The notes below the pieces were generated by a model that did not search any database, had not been told where the DNA came from, and saw nothing but the letters and a program-made list of their open reading frames with translations. The translations under genes were made by a program, and so were the position numbers. 18,474 nt of DNA, from positions 1-18,474 of the forward strand of contig JANPGC010000276.1 in NCBI GenBank assembly GCA_031423755.1, given 5' to 3'. This DNA comes from JANMEX01 sp031423755 (GTDB lineage Bacteria > Pseudomonadota > Alphaproteobacteria > Rhizobiales > Rhizobiaceae). Every line of letters starts with the position of its first letter. Position 1 is the first letter of the stretch. Positions 14,082-18,474 of this stretch are shown in pieces.

Positions 14082-15419
14082 ATGGAAGACAATTTCTCAT
14101 TCCAGCGTGAAAGCGATGCGGCGTCGACCGATGCCAAGACCGGCCTTGCCAACCGCAGGCGCTTTTTCGACAAGGTTGAACAGCTTCTGGCAGATCGCGC
14201 CGATGATCCGGCACCCTTCGCCGTCGCCCGTGTCGGGCTGGATGGCTTCAAGCCGGTCAATGATCTCTATGGCCGCGCCGCCGGAGACAGTATTTTGCAG
14301 CAGGTCGGCATGCGCCTGCGTGCTGCCGTGGAAGGCAATGGCCTGGTTGCCCGCTACTCCGGCGATGAGTTTGCCGTGCTTTACCCGATGGTGTTCCGCC
14401 CGGAAGACGCAAAGGCGCACGGCGAAATGCTGTCGGAAATCCTCGCCGCGCCATATGACCTTGGCGAACGCACCGCGCGTCTGTCCGCCTCAGTCGGAAT
14501 AGCACTGTATGAAGACGCTGAAGAGACCGTGCATGACATTTTGCACAAGGCCGATTCCGCGCTCTACCATGCCCGCCGCCGTGGGGCGGGCCGCACGCTG
14601 GTCCACTCGCGCGAGATGGAAGAGGCCGCCAAGCGGCTGACCCGCATCGAGCAGGCGCTGCGCCGTGCGGTTTCAGCCGAGGAGGTGGAGCCCTTTTTCC
14701 AGCCGATTGTTGATCTGAAAACCAGCGAAACCGTCGGCTTTGAGTGCCTTGCCCGCTGGACCGACATTGATCTCGGCTTTGTCTCGCCGGTTGTCTTTAT
14801 CCCGATTGCCGAAGAAACCGGCATTATCGTGCCGCTCACTCAGCTTCTGTTGCGCAAGGCGACGATTGCCGCGCGCGGCTGGCCGAAAAACATGTTCCTG
14901 TCGTTTAACCTCTCCCCGGTCCAACTGTCTGACGCCAACACCGGCAAGGCCGTCCTGGCCATCCTGAAAAAGACTGGCTTTGACCCCCGCCGTCTTGAAA
15001 TCGAAATCACCGAAACCGGCGTGATGTCTGATCCGGCAACCGCCGAAGCCATCGTTGAAGATCTGCGCAGCGCGGGCGTGCGCGTCTCGCTGGATGATTT
15101 CGGCACGGGCCAATCTTCGCTTGGCCGTCTGCGCGAATTCAAGTTCGACAAATTGAAGATCGACCGCGCTTTTGTCTCCTCCATCCTCAACGACCGGCCA
15201 TCCGAGCACATCATCAAGGCAATTCTCGCCATGTGCGAAGGCCTTGGCATTTCCACAATCGCCGAAGGCATCGAGGAGCAGGGACAGGCCGACAAGCTCA
15301 TCCAGTTCGGCTGCTCCGGCGGGCAGGGCTATCTGTTCGGCAAACCGGTCGATGCCGACGCCACGCTTGGCTATCTCAACGACGCGTATCGAGGTGCATC
15401 AAGGGCGGCAGCGGTTTAA
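14082..15419 (+). CDS. Soluble GGDEF-EAL protein, probable c-di-GMP phosphodiesterase
   Basis: 445 residues with no membrane or sensor domain: a 15-20 residue lead, a GGDEF domain (about 16-175) and an EAL domain (about 188-435). The GGDEF motif is SGDEF (93-97), and the first metal-binding Asp of the usual DxDxFK motif is Gly (G52 in VGLDGFKPVND), so cyclase activity is doubtful. The EAL domain keeps every catalytic residue I can locate: E221 (as ECL), N276, E308, D338-D339 in DDFGTG, K359, E395 and Q415. The likely role is c-di-GMP breakdown, with the GGDEF part perhaps as a GTP sensor. The ATG at 14082 is preceded by GGCAGG and GGGGGA; the frame is open upstream from 13965, but those residues look non-coding. 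Its stop overlaps the selO stop. Confidence 0.88.
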   Translation: MEDNFSFQRESDAASTDAKTGLANRRRFFDKVEQLLADRADDPAPFAVARVGLDGFKPVNDLYGRAAGDSILQQVGMRLRAAVEGNGLVARYSGDEFAVLYPMVFRPEDAKAHGEMLSEILAAPYDLGERTARLSASVGIALYEDAEETVHDILHKADSALYHARRRGAGRTLVHSREMEEAAKRLTRIEQALRRAVSAEEVEPFFQPIVDLKTSETVGFECLARWTDIDLGFVSPVVFIPIAEETGIIVPLTQLLLRKATIAARGWPKNMFLSFNLSPVQLSDANTGKAVLAILKKTGFDPRRLEIEITETGVMSDPATAEAIVEDLRSAGVRVSLDDFGTGQSSLGRLREFKFDKLKIDRAFVSSILNDRPSEHIIKAILAMCEGLGISTIAEGIEEQGQADKLIQFGCSGGQGYLFGKPVDADATLGYLNDAYRGASRAAAV

Positions 15420-16879
15420 GTCCCGCAAAAGGTCTTGGTGACCCGCTCTTCCGGCAGCGGCGGTGTTTGATAGGCGGCATGTTCCGGCTGGTCATTAAAT
15501 GGCTTGGCCAGCACATCCACCAGCCGGTGGAATGGAGCGAAATCGCCTCTATCTTCAGCGGCGCGGATCGCCTGTTCAATCCGGTGGTTGCGCGGAATAT
15601 AGGCCGGATTCACTGATCGCATGGCAGTCTGCGCCGACGCTGTGTCCGTTCCTTCAGCCGCCAACCGGTTGCTCCAGCCCATCAACCAATCCTTCGTTGC
15701 TTGCGTTTCGGCAAAGAGGCCAAGAAATGTTTCATCCCCATCCGCATTCGAAAGCGCCCTGAACGCCACGGTGTAATCAACCGTTCCAAGCTGCATCAAA
15801 TCAAGCAACTGCTTGATGAGCCCGGCGTCGCCATCCTGCGCAGCCTTCAGCCCAAGCTTTGCCCGCATAGCCACCATCCGGTGGCATTCGTACCGAACCG
15901 GAAAGGTCTCCAGCACGTCGCTCACCATCCGCACCGCAGCATCCTGATTGGTATCAATCAGCGGCACCAGCGTCTCGGCAAGCCGCGCGAGATTCCACTG
16001 GGCAATCAGCGGCTGGTTGGAAAAGGCGTAGCGCCCGTTCTGGTCAATCGAAGAGAACAGCGCGTGCGGATCATAATGGTCGATGAAGGCGCAGGGCCCG
16101 AAGTCGATCGTCTCGCCGGACACCGCCATGTTGTCGGTATTCATAACTCCGTGCACGAAGCCGATACCGGTCCATTTCGCAATCAACTGCGCCTGCCGCT
16201 CCAGCACGGCTTCGAACAGCGCCAGATACGGACGCTCCGCTTGCACGCTGTCCGGATAGTGCCGCGCTATCGTGTAATCCGCCAGCCGCTTGACCGAAGC
16301 CATGTCGCCGCGCCCGGCAAAAAACTGGAACGTGCCAACGCGGATATGGCTTGCGGCAACGCGTGTAAACACGCCGCCCGGCTTCACCGTCTCGCGATAA
16401 ACCTCATCGCCCGTCAGCACCGCCGCCAGCGCCCGTGTCGCCGGTATGCCAGCCGCATGCATGAACTCTGACACGATATACTCGCGCAGCACCGGCCCAA
16501 GCGCCGCCCGCCCGTCGCCGCTGCGTGAAAACGGGGTGCGCCCGGGGCCCTTGAGCTGGATGTCCCGCCGCAATCCGTCGCGGTCAATCACCTCGCCCAG
16601 CAAGATCGCCCGTCCGTCGCCAAGCTGCGGCGAGAAATGGCCAAACTGGTGCCCGGCATAGGCCATTGCCAATGGTTGTGCACTTTCAGGAGTGTGATTG
16701 CCGGAAAAAATCGCCGCCAGATCGGCCTGTTCACGCCCCGACACATCAAGCCCGAGCTTATCCGCCAGCGCATGGTTGAATCGTATCATTTTCGGATCAG
16801 ACGCATGCGAAGGCAGGGCTTTGAGCCAGAGGCCTTCAAGGTCGCGCGCGTAGCTGTTGTCAAACGGGAATTCCATCAT
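15416..16879 (-). CDS. selO: Protein adenylyltransferase SelO (YdiU/UPF0061)
   Basis: Pseudokinase-fold enzyme that AMPylates proteins; in E. coli it is linked to redox homeostasis with glutaredoxin and SucA as targets. The 487-residue length fits the family. Motifs are the glycine-rich loop GDGRAILLGE (87-96), QLKGPGRTPFSRSGDGRAAL (108-127), and the catalytic and metal segment GVMNTDNMAVSGETIDFGP (244-262, with N250 and D259). The C-terminus ends TFCGT; C485 occupies the place where eukaryotic SELENOO has selenocysteine, as is usual in bacteria. The start is the first of two adjacent ATGs (16879, 16876), and no clear ribosome site is visible. The stop overlaps that of the convergent GGDEF-EAL gene by 4 bases. 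Confidence 0.95.
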   Translation of the reverse strand: MMEFPFDNSYARDLEGLWLKALPSHASDPKMIRFNHALADKLGLDVSGREQADLAAIFSGNHTPESAQPLAMAYAGHQFGHFSPQLGDGRAILLGEVIDRDGLRRDIQLKGPGRTPFSRSGDGRAALGPVLREYIVSEFMHAAGIPATRALAAVLTGDEVYRETVKPGGVFTRVAASHIRVGTFQFFAGRGDMASVKRLADYTIARHYPDSVQAERPYLALFEAVLERQAQLIAKWTGIGFVHGVMNTDNMAVSGETIDFGPCAFIDHYDPHALFSSIDQNGRYAFSNQPLIAQWNLARLAETLVPLIDTNQDAAVRMVSDVLETFPVRYECHRMVAMRAKLGLKAAQDGDAGLIKQLLDLMQLGTVDYTVAFRALSNADGDETFLGLFAETQATKDWLMGWSNRLAAEGTDTASAQTAMRSVNPAYIPRNHRIEQAIRAAEDRGDFAPFHRLVDVLAKPFNDQPEHAAYQTPPLPEERVTKTFCGT

Positions 16880-16949
16880 CGCAGCTATTTGGGCCGTTGC
16901 GAGGCATGATTCAAGTTTCCAATTGTCTCAAGCACAAACGTCGCCTGTT

Positions 16950-16966
16950 GCCGCTTGACAAGCGGC
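16950..16966 (+). promoter_or_regulatory. Perfect palindrome upstream of dgoK, candidate dgo operator
   Basis: GCCGCTTG-A-CAAGCGGC, 8-base arms around a single base, in the 143-base divergent region between selO and dgoK. It contains TTGACA (16955-16960), a perfect -35 hexamer, though no good -10 follows. The size and symmetry suit a dimeric repressor such as a GntR- or IclR-type sugar-acid regulator. The identity of the regulator is inference. Confidence 0.5.
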
Positions 16967-17022
16967 GCTGGCAAAGGGTCATGTTGCTGGAAACAGAAGC
17001 CACAAACCGGGATTATTCACGC

Positions 17023-17958
17023 ATGAGCGAAGCCGCCTGCATCGCTGTGGACTGGGGCACAAGCCGCATGCGCCTTTGGGTGCTGGCGCGCGATGGCAGC
17101 ATCGTTGAGTCTCGTCGTTCTGATGAAGGCCTCGAGGGCGCGCGCGATGCAGGGTTCGAGACCATCCTCAACCGCCACCTTGCCGCGCTTGCAATTGCCC
17201 CCGATGTCCCGGCTGTCATTTGCGGCATGGCAGGTTCGCGCCAGGGCTGGATTGAAGCGCCCTATGCCGATGCACCAGCCCCGCTTGACAGCATCATTGG
17301 CAAGGCCGTGCGTGTGCCGGATATCAGCCGCGACATACGCATACTGCCGGGCGTCTGCCAGCGCTTGGGCGGCGAGCCAAATGTCATGCGCGGCGAGGAA
17401 ACCCAGCTGCTTGGCCTTGGACGACAAAAGGGCCGCCAGCTTGTCTGCATGCCCGGCACCCATTCGAAATGGGTAGAGGTCGAGGACGCCCGCATCGGCC
17501 ATTTCGCAACATTCATTACCGGCGAACTTTTTGCCCTGTTTTCAAAACAATCGATCCTGCGCCATTCTATTGTTGGCGAGGCCAGCTTCACGGCAGACTC
17601 CGCATCTTTCACGGAAGCCTGCGCTGCCATGCTGCGCTCGCCGCAGGATTTGGTGAAACGCCTGTTCTCCATCCGCGCCGCCAGCCTGCTCGAAGGAAAG
17701 GGCGCTGCCGACAGCGCAGCCGCGCTTTCGGGCCTGCTCATCGGCGCGGAAATCGGCGTCGCCAAACTGACCTATGGAACCAGCGATTCCGTCACGCTCG
17801 TCGGCTCAGGCTTCCTTGGCGGCCTCTACGAATCCGCGCTGACACTGGCCGGGTTCAAATTCACACTTGCCGACGGCGAAGCGCTTGTCCGCGACGGGCT
17901 CCTGTCCGCCGCCCGCAGCTTCTGGCCGTCCCGTTTTGATGTCAGGAATAGAACATGA
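17023..17958 (+). CDS. dgoK: 2-dehydro-3-deoxygalactonokinase DgoK
   Basis: Phosphorylates 2-keto-3-deoxygalactonate in the De Ley-Doudoroff pathway of galactose and galactonate breakdown, in the cytoplasm. From the ATG at 17023 it is 311 residues, close to the family length, and starts MSEAACIAVDWGTSRMRLW with the phosphate-binding VDWGTS (9-14). Other DgoK motifs are ICGMAGSRQGWIEAPY (66-81), MRGEETQ (122-128) and CMPGTHSKWV (142-151). An ATG at 16981 in frame, with AAAGGG in front, would add 14 residues and is a real alternative, because the ribosome site at 17023 is weak. Its last bases overlap the dgoA start (ATGA), so the two are coupled. Confidence 0.92.
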   Translation: MSEAACIAVDWGTSRMRLWVLARDGSIVESRRSDEGLEGARDAGFETILNRHLAALAIAPDVPAVICGMAGSRQGWIEAPYADAPAPLDSIIGKAVRVPDISRDIRILPGVCQRLGGEPNVMRGEETQLLGLGRQKGRQLVCMPGTHSKWVEVEDARIGHFATFITGELFALFSKQSILRHSIVGEASFTADSASFTEACAAMLRSPQDLVKRLFSIRAASLLEGKGAADSAAALSGLLIGAEIGVAKLTYGTSDSVTLVGSGFLGGLYESALTLAGFKFTLADGEALVRDGLLSAARSFWPSRFDVRNRT

Positions 17959-18474
17959 CCAACTGGCCCCATCTGAAACGCGGCCTCGTCGCCATCCTGC
18001 GCGGCATCAAGCCGGATGAAATCGCAGCCATCGGCGATGGTCTCGTCGATGCAGGGTTTGAGGCCATCGAAATCCCGCTGAATTCTCCCGATCCCTTCCG
18101 CTCGATTGAAACGCTTGCCAAGCGCGTGCCGGCAGGCGTGCTCGCCGGGGCAGGCACTGTGTTGACCCCTGCTGACGCGCAGCGCCTGTACGACGCCGGT
18201 GGCCGATTGATGGTGACGCCGAACGTCGATCCGGATGTGATCCAAAAGTGTGTAGCCCTTGGCATGGTTTCCATGACCGGTGTCTTCACCGCCACTGAAG
18301 CGCTGCTCGCCCTGAAATCCGGCGCGTCGGCGCTGAAATTCTTCCCAGCAAGCGCGCTTTGGCCCTCCGGCGTCAATGCCATACAGGCAATCTTGCCAAG
18401 AGGAACGGTGGTCGGCGCGGTCGGCGGTGTCGGTGATGCTGACTTTGCCGCTTGGATGAAGATCGGTGTCAACG
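17955..18474 (+). CDS. dgoA: 2-dehydro-3-deoxy-6-phosphogalactonate aldolase DgoA (partial, 3' end beyond window)
   Basis: Class I aldolase that splits KDPGal into pyruvate and glyceraldehyde-3-phosphate, the step after DgoK. 173 residues are in the window and about 35-40 are missing. It starts MTNWPHLKRGLVAILRG. Key residues are E39 in AIEIPLNSP, the GAGTVL loop (65-70) and the Schiff-base lysine K128 in SALKFFPAS. In the segment GMVSMTGVFTATEA the usual Pro of the PG pair is Thr (T108). KDPG aldolase (Eda) is a close relative, but the neighbouring dgoK favours KDPGal. The gene overlaps dgoK by 4 bases. The rest of a galactonate operon (dehydratase, transporter) would be expected downstream. 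Confidence 0.9.
   Translation, partial: MTNWPHLKRGLVAILRGIKPDEIAAIGDGLVDAGFEAIEIPLNSPDPFRSIETLAKRVPAGVLAGAGTVLTPADAQRLYDAGGRLMVTPNVDPDVIQKCVALGMVSMTGVFTATEALLALKSGASALKFFPASALWPSGVNAIQAILPRGTVVGAVGGVGDADFAAWMKIGVN

Noticed and set aside
15422..15433. Selenocysteine at the SelO C-terminus
   Set aside because: The residue at that place is an ordinary Cys codon (C485) and the stop is TAA, so no UGA recoding is involved.

Overview
The window looks like chromosomal DNA from an alphaproteobacterium of the Hyphomicrobiales (Rhizobiales), of the Rhizobium/Brucella/Hoeflea kind. The evidence is a GlpSTPQU-type glycerol importer with its DUF2160 membrane protein, rhizobial-type PmtA phospholipid methyltransferases, a dnaJ-pmtA-pyrF neighbourhood, a perfect CtrA-type box (TTAA-N7-TTAA) and a perfect alphaproteobacterial LexA box (GAAC-N7-GAAC). 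Genes are tightly packed with conventional start sites. I see no tRNA, rRNA, CRISPR array, insertion sequence or phage gene. No assignment could be checked against a database.

Layout. (1) 1-4237: five genes on + for an ABC glycerol importer (glpS, glpT, glpP, glpQ, glpU). The usual last gene, the binding protein glpV, is absent; dnaJ follows. (2) 4359-8611: dnaJ, two tandem pmtA-type genes separated by a terminator-like hairpin, a flavin reductase, pyrF and a DUF1330 gene, all on +. (3) 8612-10100: the intracellular polyhydroxyalkanoate depolymerase phaZ, with two TTGCAAYGCA motifs upstream and a strong terminator behind. (4) 10101-11231: a secreted LapG-like cysteine peptidase with a CtrA box in its promoter, then a 419-base convergent gap with two overlapping, mutually exclusive dyads. 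(5) 11232-13929, - strand: gshB and comM, with a LexA box in front of comM. (6) 14082-16879: a soluble GGDEF-EAL protein (degenerate GGDEF, intact EAL) convergent with selO, their stop codons overlapping. (7) 16950-18474: a perfect 17-bp palindrome followed by dgoK and a partial dgoA for 2-keto-3-deoxygalactonate breakdown.

How it fits together. Most of the window is metabolism and housekeeping: glycerol uptake, phosphatidylcholine synthesis, pyrimidine synthesis, PHA use, glutathione synthesis and galactonate breakdown. I found no clearly new multi-gene system. The points most worth following are the complementary loss of motifs in the two glycerol-transporter ATPases, the missing glpV and dnaK at what looks like a synteny breakpoint, the tandem diverged pmtA pair, the CtrA and LexA boxes, the dgo palindrome, and the overlapping dyads at 10839-10935.
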